Below, one piece after another: positions 33,045-46,187 of a DNA stretch of 64,000 nucleotides. Origin of the DNA: Posidonia oceanica (lineage: Eukaryota; Streptophyta; Magnoliopsida; Alismatales; Posidoniaceae); contig JAZBRS010000059.1 in NCBI GenBank assembly GCA_037176725.1, positions 6,063,001 to 6,127,000 on the forward strand. The letters are read 5' to 3'. The translations under genes were made by a program, and so were the position numbers. Every line of letters begins with the position of its first letter. Within the stretch, counting starts at the first letter, position 1. The notes under the pieces are model-generated. The model saw only the letters and a list, made by a program, of their open reading frames with translations, did not search any database and had not been told where the DNA came from.

Positions 33045-33335
33045 AAAAATAGATATAGTAGAATATTAAGAATTTTTTATGTCAAAATTAAAAGTAAATT
33101 TCAAATAATATCAAAATAGAAAAAAAAGAGTCAAAGAAGAAATGAAATCTAAAAAATCATAATTTAAAAAAATCGTCAATATGTCACTTATGGTTTTCCA
33201 TTTAATTTACCTTGATGACATATTGACGATTTTTTCTCTTCTTTCTATTTTTATATTATTTGAAGTTTACTTCTAATTTTTCTCTCCTATCTTACATCAA
33301 TTTTTTTTCTTATTTTACTAATCTATAATTACTCT
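33045..33335. repeat. Long imperfect palindrome (foldback MITE)
   Basis: The left arm (about 33045-33186) carries AAGTAAATTTCAAATAATAT and AAATCGTCAATATGTCA. The right arm (about 33215-33335) carries their reverse complements TGACATATTGACGATTTTTT and ATATTATTTGAAGTTTACTT. The right arm lacks ~40 bases present on the left. AT-rich, non-coding, consistent with a foldback element. Confidence 0.75.
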
Positions 33336-34865
33336 ATGATATTGTAACGACCCGACCCCAAGGGTATATTCGAACTCCAGTTCATTAGCTATCTATCTGT
33401 CTAAATTAACACAAACACCTGCTGCGCACTCTAATTCAATCTTATTCATCAAATATATTCATAAAAAATATATATATTACATCAAATACACATGAATATA
33501 CAAACTTCTAAATTTACAATAAAATGATCCCAATAAATCTAATCATTTAGATCTTCCGAGTCTGTTAATCTCGTAATCTGAAAAAAACAACAATGGGTGA
33601 GCTCAAAAGCTCAACAAACATTATCCAATGAACATTTAGATTCGTAACCATAAAAAGGACAATTAATGAAGAAATATGACTTGATTCAATAAATTCATAT
33701 AGACAATGTTCAAACTGAAACTTTGATTAGAATATGTTCCTACGTTTCTATATCCTTAATCTTCAGTCATTGCAACTCAAGCAGTCTCTAAATTAGTTGG
33801 CTCCACGTTGACATTAGGTAGTCTTTTCCTCTTTGGCGGCTCCACGCTTATAGTCAAGTAGTCTTTTTCTCGGTAGCACTTTCCTAAGAAATCATTTCTT
33901 AGACTTGAAACTTGACGTGCTTAATATTCTAATCTCAATCACTTGATATGTTAATGATAGAACATAAATATCAATAACAAGAGCATTTAAAAGGAACTTG
34001 ATAAATTCTTTTCAGATCTAAATGATAGGAATTGCACATGAAAATAAAGGTTATGAATAATATTTGCATCAATCATTTATAATCTCATCATAAACTCAAT
34101 CATATATGCTGTCCATTAAATATCATTACAAAAAATCCATATTTTCTACTCCAATAATCCGTTTTCTGGAAACATTTATTAAAGATAAAGTTGTAGAATA
34201 TGCGTTATCTTTCCAATGCATCTAAAATCTTAAAATTCTGACTTACGTATTGACAGTTATTATCAAAATAAGAACTATGACGTAGATAGGTAGATAAAAA
34301 TCTCTCTTAATATTTTTAAAATTCAAACTTATTTTTATACTTTATTAAAATTTAATCAAATCAATTATATTTTCCTTTCTTAGTTTTTTTCTCTTTCCAC
34401 GCATTGCATAGAATTTTTTGCTTGTGTAGAATTATTCTAACACTTTTCCTTACTTTGTGTGCTTTTTTAAGTCCTTCAAGTATCTCTTTTAAACATATAA
34501 ATGAATGTCTATTTACTTGAACCCATTTAGAAATCTTTTGACTTTAATATCATATTTAAACATGAATATTCAACTTAAAATTAATTAACAATAAGTAAAA
34601 ATATATATCTATATATAACTATAAATTCAATCCTTACTTTTCAAACGTAAAACTACTGCAACAGTTCCAATCTAAAAGTTCCTAGAAACCGTTTTGAGTC
34701 TCGTCCAGGCACAAGCTGCATTAAGATATCCAATTTCACCACCTGTGTTTGATTGTGTGCCCCATATACCATCCACATGGGGAGAGAGCAAGAGGGAACA
34801 AGACTTGTGATAAGAGTATTATGATTGTAATTGCAATAGGAATCAACCTATGAGGAATCCAAGAT
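33336..34865. other. AT-rich intergenic DNA, possible repeat start
   Basis: A TGTAACGACCCGACCCC phrase near 33342 and a GGGTGAGCTCAAAAGCTCAAC phrase near 33595 are of the kind found in dispersed plant repeats. I could not define ends. No coding content seen. The end near 34865 is the 3' flank of the FEI-type gene. Confidence 0.35.
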
Positions 34866-35050
34866 AGCATGAGAACAATATCTAGTGCTCTTTCGCATTA
34901 CAAGCCGTTACACGTGCTCTTCCGAAGAAAGAATAAAAAATGAAACAAACGTAGCTGCAGTGCAGAATTGCTCGGTTCGCACAGCATGCGCATAATTCTT
35001 CATTCTCATGCATTTGGAATTGGAAGCATAAATCTACATATGTCATGGGC

Positions 35051-38000
35051 TTAGTCCGAGCTTGAGTCGTAGAAATCACTTGGACATGGAGTCATAACTT
35101 CGGATTCCAATACTTGCACCACCCTGTGCATCGTGGGTCGCTCCTCCTGGGTCGATGAAACACACTGAATGGCAACAGAAAGTAGAGCATCAAGGCTTTC
35201 CGTTTGAACTCCTTCACAGTGTGGATCTATAATTTCTCTTTGCCGATTTTCCAATACCAAGAAGTTCAGCTGCATGATGAAATACACCAATAGGGAAATT
35301 TGTCATATTTCATGTAAGAGGAGAATTTATGATGGCTAATCAAAGGAAAGCAAGATAACATATGGATTCTGTGGTTTCTTAGACCACAAGAAGTCCTGCA
35401 CATGCTACACATCAGGAACGAGAACTACATACCCATCCCACAACATTTAGGCCTTTCTCAATGAATGATGAATCAGTGGGTCTCTTTCTACTCAATACTT
35501 CAAGCACCAGGACTCCAAAACTGTACACATCTGTCTTCTCTGTTGCCCTACCACTTTGCATGTACTCTGTAAAGTTGATGACAAAACAAGGAGAATTCTA
35601 TTAAACGATGTGTTCAATCTATAATGTAATGTAAAAGTTTTGAGTTCTTTCTTCATGCAGACATGGTAGTGGCTTACACACACACAAAGGCTAACAGGCT
35701 CAAGGATGCAAAGCAACAAAATAGCCCAATGGTCTCATACCTATATATAGGTGTAAATATCTCATACCTGGAGCAAGGTAACCAAATGTTCCAGCAACAA
35801 TGGTTGTGATATGAGATTCTTCATCCTCTAACAATTTTGCAAGACCAAAATCAGATACACGTGCTTCCAGGTTCCCATCTAGCAATATGTTGCTAGACTT
35901 TATGTCACGGTGAATGATTCTTGGGGAGCAATCATGATGCAAATAAGCAAGCCCCTTTGCAGCTCCCATTATAATATTGAGGCGCGAGTCCCAATCCAAT
36001 TGCTCAGATCTTTCTGCTCTATGCCCAAAATGTCACATTAATTCACCCAAAAAAATTACTAAAATGAATAGGTGCCACAAACATACATCATAAGCATTAT
36101 ACTCAACTCATGAGAAGTGAACAAGCACTACCAGCAAAAGATTTTTCTTTGCATGCATATATGTAATGAGAAAATAAGATACATGCTAAATAGAAATAAA
36201 ATAGAAAAAAAAGGGGTGCGAAATATGCATAAAATATGGAATTATATTGGAATACCAAATTAAAATGCATATTCAATTTACAAATGCATCACATTTTAAC
36301 ATTTGCCCAGGATATGCCTATTTTCCTGGTTCTTGCGTTACAAGGAACCTAGTCAGTTTGACTTCGGTTTCTGGTTCTGGCATGACAGGGAACCAAATTG
36401 ATTTTGGTTTTAGAACAGAAACATTCCAAGTTCCCTTTTTTTAAAGCAATGACCATTCCAAAATAGTTCAGGTTTTTTTAAGGATCCAGTTCAGGTGTTG
36501 ATATACCCATATATCTGAAGCAAACAAGTACCTAGCCATGAAACATGCAATGTTAAAATTCTGGCAGTAGTTCTGTCCGAGTAGTCGAATCCAATAATTT
36601 AGCATTACTAATGTAATGAAGCTCAAGACTAAATTATCTTTAAAATAATAAAAGAGAGTTTTGCAACATGCAGTATCAGGATTGGGACTACATTTTGTTA
36701 ACCATTTTGAACTACAAAATGTAGTTTCTACAGCAATACATGGATTTAAGCAGCATCTGCAGCCTAACTACAGAAACGAGGACATGGCAAATTTGGCATG
36801 TTGATCCTTGAGGATAGAAACGATAAAGTGATTAAAGTGTTAAAAAAATAGACTCACCATGTAATGCCTCATCCAAGCTTCCACCAGGTAAAAAATCATA
36901 GATAAGCAATTTAGAGGAAGGAGAATTGCAATAACCGCGTAGATTAACTAAATAACGATGTTTAATGCTGCCCAGAATCTCAAGCTCTCTTTCAAAGAAA
37001 CGATCTAGGACATCATTTGTCTTCATTATTCTTTTCAAGGCAAAAACATTTCCATCATCCATAGAAAGTTTGTATACAGTTCCAAAACCACCAGATCCAA
37101 TGATATTTTCTTCGTTCAAGGCCTCTATTTTCTTAATGATATCTTTTGATGAGTACGGCAAATCTCCATGAAACATGACAATGGATGCACCTGTAAAACA
37201 GTAACCCCGTAAGACCAGCTGGTAAGATTGTTCCCTCACACTTACTACACACAAGTACTTCTGCGTTAAATCGAACAAGTTTGCATTGAACAAAAGCTAA
37301 TACTTATATTGGCTCTACAAGCACCACAGGATTTATTGGGAAACATATATACACAAACCTTTGCCAACATCCATTGCAAGATCTGTGTCATCGGCTTTAC
37401 CGAATTTTTTGTAAAGGAAGCAACCCCAGAAACACATTAATGCCACCAATAGCAACGCACCCACAGTTGCTACTGCACTTATAACAAGTCTAGTGCTGGT
37501 AGAGTTTGTAGACTTCCCCTTAGAGTCTGGACTGTCTGAATGAATACAGAACCAACACAAGATCAACAGAATGATCAAATCAAGATAATTCTAATTTTTA
37601 AATTAATTAATCCTCAAAACGTTATCCAAACAAATAATACCGCTAAAACAATAAAGGAAAAGCTTGATCTGGAAGGAAATGCTCTTTCGCATGTGTATTT
37701 TGATGAAACCAACATAAAGAAGCATGAAGAGAAGTGTGCAACCACATAAAACAGAGAAAACTCCTGTTTAATTAAATATTTGAAGTATTCTTTCCCATAT
37801 AACATACAGATTAAGATTCCTGATAAAAATATAGGTCTGAGAAAAAAAGGACAAATATAAAAAAGAAGTCTAGAAATTCAAGCTTCAGAAACTCGTCAAG
37901 TAGTGATACCACAGGAAAGTTGCCAAAAAAAAATCTGATGTAGAGGCATTACAGATAGATCTCCTCGATTCCTACCATGTTAATCCACAAGTAACAAATA

Positions 38001-41000
38001 CAACTCTACACCATCTAATATAAAATTAAAACAAGTAGAAAAACAAAGGTGCTTCTCCTCACTGGAAAATAAACTGACACTAGAAAGAGGGGATTCAAAT
38101 ACAATCAACCTCTTTGAAAACCCATTTATATACTTGTATCCTTAGCATAAAAGGCAGACACCAGAAAAAACATCAGACTGACACATCAGTGCCTAATTTT
38201 CTTTTATCAGCATGGAAACCATTCCAGCTATAGTCGAAATACTGACAACATAGAGGTACATGTTATTTCTAACTGAATTACCTGAAGATTGAGTTTCATT
38301 TGGTGATCCCTGAATTTCATTCTTGCAAACTATATCAAGTTGCATGCCACATAGACCACGATTTCCAACAAAACTACATAATTTCACAAGAAAAATCAGT
38401 GACAAATTAGACATCATTCATTAAGAATAGTTAATTACAATGTATCAATTAGCAACAAGATCACTTGTTGTCACTGAGTGGCCAGCCCATTTAGGTAGCA
38501 AGGTAAAATGTAATCAACAGATCTACTCTGCCTTTTTGTTTTATTTTCTCAGTGGTTAAAAACCAACGTAATGGATGCTAGATAAGGGTGCAATACGGAT
38601 CCGGATATTCGGACAGAATCCGCATTCGTATCGAGATTTTCCCGAATACAGATATTTGTTTTATACATCCGAACGGATACGGATACGAATACAGATAATG
38701 ATTCATGATATTTTCCAAATATGAATGCGAATTCAGATGTTATAATTTCAGGATACGAATACGGATGTAGTCATAATTTCTGGACACGAATTCGGATGTT
38801 GCTATAATTTCCGAATTCGGATTCGTATTTGGATTTTCCCAAATACGGATATTTGTTTTATACATCCGGTCGAATACAGATAATGATTCATAAGATTTTT
38901 CGAATACGAATATGAATTCGGATGTTGTAATAATTTCCGGATACAAAAGAATATTCGGATTTTTAAATTTTTATAAATCTATAAAAACATGTATTTCCTG
39001 TGATTTGAATACATAACCTTTCTCCTCAAACAAAAACATTAACCACTACACCAATGATATATACATGACAAAAATATACATCTAAAATATTTATTATGTT
39101 ATTATTAACTTATTGTAATAATATAAAATAAATATTATTGTCCAATATTTGTAATTAGAACAAATAATGATTATTAAAAATATTATATTAATTTATTTAT
39201 AAACTAAAAACCATATTTATAATTGATTTTTTTCATTTTATCACGTATTCACTTGAGATTTAATTGTCATTTTACTCATATTTATTCTTGAATATGGAAA
39301 TAAATTATCATATTGAAAAGTGTTTGTATTGTGTATGAGTATGGTAAATGACATATCGATTCCATATGGACTCCATTTGCAATACTTCTGGTCATTGTAG
39401 ATTTACTACTTAAAAGATATGCCTGTCATTATATTTTATCAAATTGACATCTATCTTGTGGATATATAGTTTATCAAATTGACATCTATATTTTCAAGTT
39501 TATAACTATACTAGATTCTACTAAAATTCATTTTTTTACATATTCGAATTTGATCCGTATCCGTTGTCTTTCGCATTCGATATTCAACAAATATCCAAAA
39601 AATATTCGAATCCGGATTTCTCCGAATATGATTTTCAATTTTCATATCCAACACATACTCGTATCCGTATCCGTATTCAAAAATTTTAAACAAATGCAAA
39701 TATGGTAAAAAGTATGTCCAATCCATATCCGATCCATTTGCACCCCTAACACTAAAGTTTTAATGATTTCAAAATTTGTGTATTAAGCTGATGATTGATG
39801 AATTCACACATATCTATGGAAGTGTATAGAAAATTTCTGCAATTGTCCAAAGTACACAGAAATTAGAAAGTTACTGATACATATGTTATTTCTGTTTACT
39901 TGACAGGTATATCTAAGGCATTAAAATAAATGGTTACTCACGTATTTTTGTTGAATCTGAGGAGCACATCATCATATGGTATTGTCCCAGTCAAAAAGTT
40001 CATTGACACATTGCTACACACAAAAAAACAGAGAGATTCAGATTATTCCAAAATCCAAGTGCTATGCTAAAGACGCATGAGTTCAATAATATAGCCGCTT
40101 ACAAGGATGAAAGCTTTGTTAAATTTGCAAGTGATTGGGGTATAGTTCCACTGAGAGTATTACTGGATATGTCCCTGACAAATGAAATAAAACGGACAAT
40201 CAGGTAAATAGAAACATATAGGTAGAAATTACCATGCTAACTCAACTTAAGTGCATAATATCCATAATGATTGAAAAAGGATGAGAACCATTGAAATATC
40301 CATCATTCATTCGAGCATTCGTCATAAACAAAAAAAAAACAGTGTAAAGGAATTTTTAATTAAAAAATTGAACTGAGGAAGTTAGGCTGGCAAATCCAAA
40401 AATTGGAGTATTAATAATTAAATTGTAGGTTTCAATTTTGTTATCACAAATCAAGGCGACATTGTTAAAAATCTAGACAAACTACAAATGTTTTTTCAGG
40501 CATTCGGAGGATTGGTGATTCTGAAACAGCAGGAGTAAGCCCACCAACCAAATTGTAGAAGCAACATGACTACATAATTTTTAATAGTTTGAGATGACAT
40601 GCAAGCCTACCATTTCTAAGAAACTTATAGTACTGGTATGTCAATGGAGGATAGTAATTTCTGTTAGGCATCAAATTGGATGGAGAGATTATTTTAAAAA
40701 TATATAATAATTTAAAACATAAAACTAATACGTAGAAAAGTGAAGAATGTTAATGTAAGTTATGGTCAGCATTAGCTTTTTCTCTTGTTCATGATGTTTC
40801 ATTTATCTCCATTCTGATAGATATACAGCTTTGAGATAAAGGATCGAGCCACCAGAGACAGACCTGATTATCCTTTTCTCCAGACAAATATTACCTCTTT
40901 TATGGGTGCTACTGCTACATGAACTTATGAGATGGAATACTCACAAGGTTTCGAGTTCTAAAAGTGCTCCAAGTTCAAGAGGGATAGATCCACTCAAATA

Positions 41001-43691
41001 GTTGCCCTGCAAATATCTGCAACATATATAATTTTAGAATTAATGGACCTTTCACCATCTATATGAGATGTATCTATTCTATTAAGCGAAGACCTCTAGA
41101 TAATAAACTTTGAAAAAGCATAAATTGGACACATCGTTTTAAAAACTTCTTTTACTATTATATATGCAACATCTAGATATATGATTTTTAACAAACAAAA
41201 ATAACAGTTGCAAATACCTCTTCACTCAAGGACAATGACAGCTGAATATAAGCCTATCTTTGCATGAAACTGAAATATAGCAAGTGTAGTCCTATTCATT
41301 GGAAAGCACTAGGACAATGGAACCCATGAAAAGGAGAAAACACAAAACAGTACACCCTGGTTTCTCCACAAAATTCTGGTTCTTGTGGTCCCTTCACCAC
41401 ATCGAATAGCCAAAGGACCTAATGACCAGGTTTGTTAAGATACTATGTTCTAGGAGTACATTTCTTCTCAATCAGAAATAAATAGACATTTGGGCAAATA
41501 TTACATGTCAAGTAACTGTACAGAGATTTTTTCTTTTGTTTCCAATGCCAAGGATGACCTCAACTTTTGAGTGATTGAATGAACAACTTTTTTGTAACAC
41601 TGAGCTTTTATTCATAAGCCCATAGTAACAAAAAGACATCGTTTACCTTGCAATTGATATAGTCATTTACGATGATGAGAAAGGAAAGACTCACAAATAT
41701 TGCAACTCTGCACAATTTCCTAACTCTGAAGGTATTGTTCCATAGAAGCTGTTGTCACGAAGATCTCTGTAACCACAAATTTTTATGCAAGCATTAATAG
41801 CTAAGAAGAATGTAAATGAAACTAAGGAGTTATTGACATGGCAAGAATTTGGGAAATCCTGTATCACAAGTACTCACAAAAGCATTAAACGAGATAACTT
41901 TCCAACGCCCGGTGATATAGATCCACTCAATTTGTGATCAGCAAGACTCCTGAAATATATGAATTACAACAAAATATACAATTAACAAATTTTTGTACAT
42001 ATTTCCGTGGATGGCTGAACATAGATAGTGAGCTTCATAAGTAATTAGCTGGATATTGGACAAAATGATTTTTGAGTGAAATAAAGAACCCATAAAAAAG
42101 TACATGAAAAATTAACCGTTAATTTGGAAAATAAGCATGGCACCATCTAAATTTCGAAATCCCCTTTAATTTTAGTTCAATATATACAAACGTTCATTTG
42201 TACGAGACAAGGGAATATTTAAGGTCAGCTAAAATATTGGAGCTTTTGTCTAGATGTACTCTTCATGAATGTCACATTGATGTAATTAAATATTTTCCCA
42301 TTTCACTGCTTACCTACTATGGATATGGCCTCTCCTTAGAACTGTCATGACACAATAAGCGGGTTTAGATCAGGAGAAAATGTTTTTTGGATTATTAACA
42401 TGATAATGCAATTTATAATCATGACATGTTAAGATGTTTATGACATTATTGTCTTCTACTCAACCGACATAATTGCTAATACAACTACAACACAGTTACC
42501 ACTTACCAAATAGTTGTGGCACAAGATTAACAGGTTTACATTACAATTATACTCTATTTATCGTCAACACAGTAGGTGATCACGGTATTATTCCATTTAA
42601 GACTTGTTATTTTAGTTAATGTTTTTTAACATTTGTGTATAAGATGCAAAATCTGTTAAACTTATACAATCATTTTGTGTTTTGTTTTGTACCTTTAACA
42701 AGTCTATAATTGTTTTTTCCTTTAAGCAGTAACAAGTCTATAATTGCACTCATGTGGAATAATATAATAATGTTAAAAGAACATGGTAATCTTGTTAATT
42801 GTGTTGTCTTAACACAATTATGAACGAATTGTTCACATGTTGACAGGTTTGCACCCTTACTGCAGTTTCAAACATTTTTCAGCAGTTCCAATGATTCCAT
42901 CTCGAGTATATGAACATCTATCCGCATCCAAGTCGAGCTCAATGCATGCCTTTCTAGTATGAACTAATCTGAGACTAATGCAGTTTGCTTCTCCTGGTAG
43001 CTGCAAACAGCATTTCTGTACTTCTAGGTGATTTGTCTATCAACAGGAAAAGAAAAAAAATGACATAATGATGGAGATTATTGGGGCAAAAAAACGCTCC
43101 ATGCTCCTTTACATCTCTTGCATTTAGGAAAAGAAAGGAACACTGCAATTATAAGTTATGATAGAAAATGCACAAAAAAAGGATGTCAACTGAAATGCAC
43201 AATAAAGCTTGAGTGAAAAAGTCTATTTTAATTCCAGAAATGCACAATTAGATACATATGTAAGAAAAGTTACACCAAACAACAATATTTTGAAATTAGT
43301 TGATCAATATAGTGCACAATTGCAGAAATTATATTTGGAAATGTTGTTTAAAACTTACAAATAAATCACTCGCTTGGTCTGAGGATCACAGGTCACTCCT
43401 TTCCAACGACAAGGGTCAGGGTCCTCCTGTCTCCAGTTGAGAAATATACCATTTGTACCAGCAATTGGTGTCTTAAAGCTTAAGAGTGCCTCACCTGCAT
43501 GATGAATTTGAAATTGAGGCAACTTTCTGCCACACTAAACCATCTGAAGAATTTACTCTCATAAATTATCCATCCTTACCATCAGGGTTTATAGCACCAC
43601 CTTTCTCCTTGGTAACAAAAACCCATAACATGAAAAGAAACAGTAGCCTTTGACATTTCAACCGAAGTAAGCCCATTGAGATGCTTGCCAT
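35051..43691 (-). CDS. FEI1/FEI2-like: FEI-type leucine-rich-repeat receptor-like kinase, 13 exons
   Basis: Exons: 43691-43580, 43494-43359, 41949-41878, 41766-41695, 41016-40945, 40174-40103, 40013-39942, 38373-38282, 37535-37359, 37190-36858, 36013-35768, 35566-35433, 35269-35051. They total 1,809 bases with consistent phases and encode 602 residues; FEI1 and FEI2 are about 590. Order: signal peptide (1 to ~31), LRR N-terminal cap with [13 protein letters not shown], five LRRs each on a 72-base exon, membrane span ~250-274, then the kinase. Kinase: Gly loop [10 protein letters not shown] (324-333), Lys345 in FALKR, HRD 438-440, DFG 458-460, GTFGYLAPE, complete and RD-type. The tail is [15 protein letters not shown] kinases act at the plasma membrane in cell-wall synthesis and growth signalling. 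The match is close in the kinase and looser in the LRRs. Confidence 0.93.
38583..39748. mobile_element. hAT-like non-autonomous element in FEI intron 7
   Basis: Ends TAAGGGTGCAA and (reverse complement) TAGGGGTGCAAATGGATCGG. Flanking 8-mers ATGCTAGA and ACACTAAA agree at 5 of 8 with only transitions. Subterminal DNA is dense in GGATACGGAT/ATTCGGAT motifs on both sides, in inverted orientation; the middle is AT-rich without coding content. It makes up most of the 1.57-kb intron (38374-39941). The terminal sequence is of the same TAGG-N-TGCA type as the nested element at 3896-4592. Confidence 0.65.
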
Positions 43692-44567
43692 GCAAGTCCC
43701 AGCTGCACGTAACCAGAAGATAAGCAAAGCCTCCAGAATGTTACATCCAGGCAGTCTAGTATTTTAGCCGTGAGACGCTGAATCCTCAACTCACGAACAT
43801 TGAGATGTTACCTGGAAGAAAAGGAAAACATTTTCTATATATAACTCGTACAAGCTAACTGAGCAAAAATATCTGAATTTCAGAAACATTCTACCATCTA
43901 TAGTTCAGTCTAGCTCCTCATATATACACTCTCCAGTTAAGTGCAGAAGAAGATGCCAGCGAAAAGCTGATATTCATTCAATAGAATCAATACCCAACTT
44001 TAACTACAAATGCCCAACCTTCCCCAGACTCCATGGTCTCGCGTATTTAGACAACAGATTGCTCTTCTTTTTATTAGTCTCCTACATTAAAAAAAAGAAA
44101 AACATACATACCCAACATCCATCACCCTAAAAATGTATAAAACTCAGAATCTTTCTACCAGATAATTAATCGTTCAGCTAAAACAGAGAAGATACCAACT
44201 AAAACTCAGCATTCCTAATTCATTATATATACACACACACAAAGCCAATACCCAGCTTTCACTACAGAAAAACCAACCGCCACCCCAGATTCCGCTGTCC
44301 TGAGTGTTCAGGCGCCACTATCACGCACAACTTCAGTCCACTCCCAGTCGTCCTCCAAACTTCCACCACACTTGGGAAAAAAAATCCCAACTTTCCGCAA
44401 ACCAAACAACAACAACAGCAGCATTCCACCAACTTCGAACACAAGGCACCAGAAGAAGAGCATACTAAACCACGTCGCAACTCACAGCAGCTAAAATCCA
44501 CAGATCCGCGTCCCGACTCGACATTTCCAAACCCAACGAGCAGCTACAATCGGAATCTGGAGCTGAA

Positions 44568-44614
<47 letters not shown>

Positions 44615-44840
44615 ATCGAGAGAAACAGCCATCGGAATCGGAGCAATGCGGAGGCGGTGGAGGGGGTGAGATCGAAGCAAAGGAGGCGTCGTCGTCTTTG
44701 GATTTGGGAGGGGATTTTTTTTGGTGGAGGTGGTGGAAGGGAAGGGAAGGGAAGGGAAGGGAACTGAATGGTGAACAGCAGTGGGCAGTGGACTGGACTG
44801 GACTGGACTGGTCTGCTGTCATGGCACACTGGGGTTATTG
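43692..44840 (-). promoter_or_regulatory. FEI-type gene 5' leader with probable intron
   Basis: A probable 5' UTR intron runs 44614-43703: donor CTCGAT|GTAAGC, acceptor ACGTGCAG|CTGGG, 11 bases before the ATG. The leader exon would lie about 44615-44830. A (GA)n tract (44571-44609; CT on the gene strand) begins 5 bases inside the intron. (GGAAG)n (about 44735-44763) and (GGACT)n (44791-44811) lie in the leader or promoter. Within the intron, about 43860-44060 and 44130-44312 are diverged tandem copies (shared AGAAGATRCCA, AATACCCARCTTTNACTAC, CCCCAGA). Confidence 0.5.
44571..44609. repeat. (GA)n microsatellite
   Basis: About 19 uninterrupted GA units next to the predicted donor of the FEI 5' UTR intron. 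Confidence 0.95.
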
Positions 44841-46187
44841 TCAATTTTACGTGAGAACGTAGAAATCGACAAAATATTTGAATTTCTCCCGACAGCTAGA
44901 ATCTTGAAGGCGATTTCTACTCCCCAACAGCCTCAATCGTGTGTTTCGAGTTGTACCAACGAGTTCTGAGATTTTTTTTATTTTTATTTTTTTTTAAATA
45001 CAAGTGATTATAATGTTGAAGGTGTTCTCAAGCAAATGATGCTGGATTCATGTATCGTCATGTCTTACTCTATATGTTTTACCCGTTTCGTAGCTTTGTC
45101 GTTTCTCGTTTGATTAAAATCCTAACGTGTCTACTTAATACTAGTCATTATGCGTGATAAGCACGTTGCTATGTTAACACAGTTGCGAAATCGTATTACA
45201 ATCCATTGCTAGATACGTTCGCATACACATAGAAATAGACATCTAATTAAAGACGAGATTTATACGTGGATTTTTTTTTTTTTGTGATGCGAAATAAAAG
45301 AGAGTACGAAATTGATTCAATCCTTTTAGAAAGCTAGTTATACCAACACTTTCAACTTCTTGTGGCACTTTTTAGAACAGTTTATAGGAAAACCAGATTG
45401 CCGTGAAATTTTGTAGCTCAGATAAACCCCACCACTTGAAAGAGTCCATCCACATGCCATGAGCAATTTCAGGTGGTTGAAACAGTGGATTCTACATCTC
45501 AATAATTCAAGGAACTCATCCATATTTTGCAGATTCTAATGGAAACAAAGAAAAAAAAGATACAGGTGGAAATCATGCTGTAATGTTTTGAAAAATAGCT
45601 CACTTTCCTGCTCATGAGAAGACAGCAACATGCAGTTTCACCTAAAAAGGCAGCATCCAAATAATTGCAATTGTAGCATGTCCCACACATGCAGTTTCAT
45701 CAGAACAGTGTGCTCCGGTTTTAAAAAAAAGGGAACAGTATGCTCAGAGAAAAGAATGAGAATGTTGGTCCTCTTCCATTCAACAGAAGTTCATGGAAAA
45801 AACAAAATCCAAGTGTAAAGTGAAGTCTCCTAGTGTTCTCTCTCCTGAAAAACTCATGGTAACATCTTTTGTTTTCTAAAAAAAAAAAAATCTTAAAGAC
45901 CCAAGCAGTTCAGAAGCTGGAATTAAGATAATACATGCTTATACATAGATTCATCACTAAAAGCTAATGATGTAACCTTCACATATATATACAGCTCATA
46001 AATCAACAAAAGAAACTATGAAGACAGTAGTTTTTACTTACACGTGTATAGGTAAATAAACATATACACAACAATCTGGAACTTTATGGAAAACCTCGAA
46101 GTCAAAATTCAAGAAGATTCCAGTTAGGCTTCGAGCGGAAATAAACTTAACATGGTACATTGGTAGTAGAAATGAGTCAAACCATGT
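44841..46187. other. Intergenic DNA between FEI-type and SH3P-type genes
   Basis: Upstream sequence of the FEI-type gene on one side and the likely 3' UTR of the SH3P-type gene (roughly 45900-46187) on the other. No other coding content recognised. Confidence 0.45.

Noticed and set aside
42330..42860. Possible transposon in FEI intron 2 (ACACAATAAGCGGGTTT ... GTTGACAGGTTTGCACC)
   Set aside because: The text resembles a dispersed repeat, but I could not find matching ends or a target duplication.
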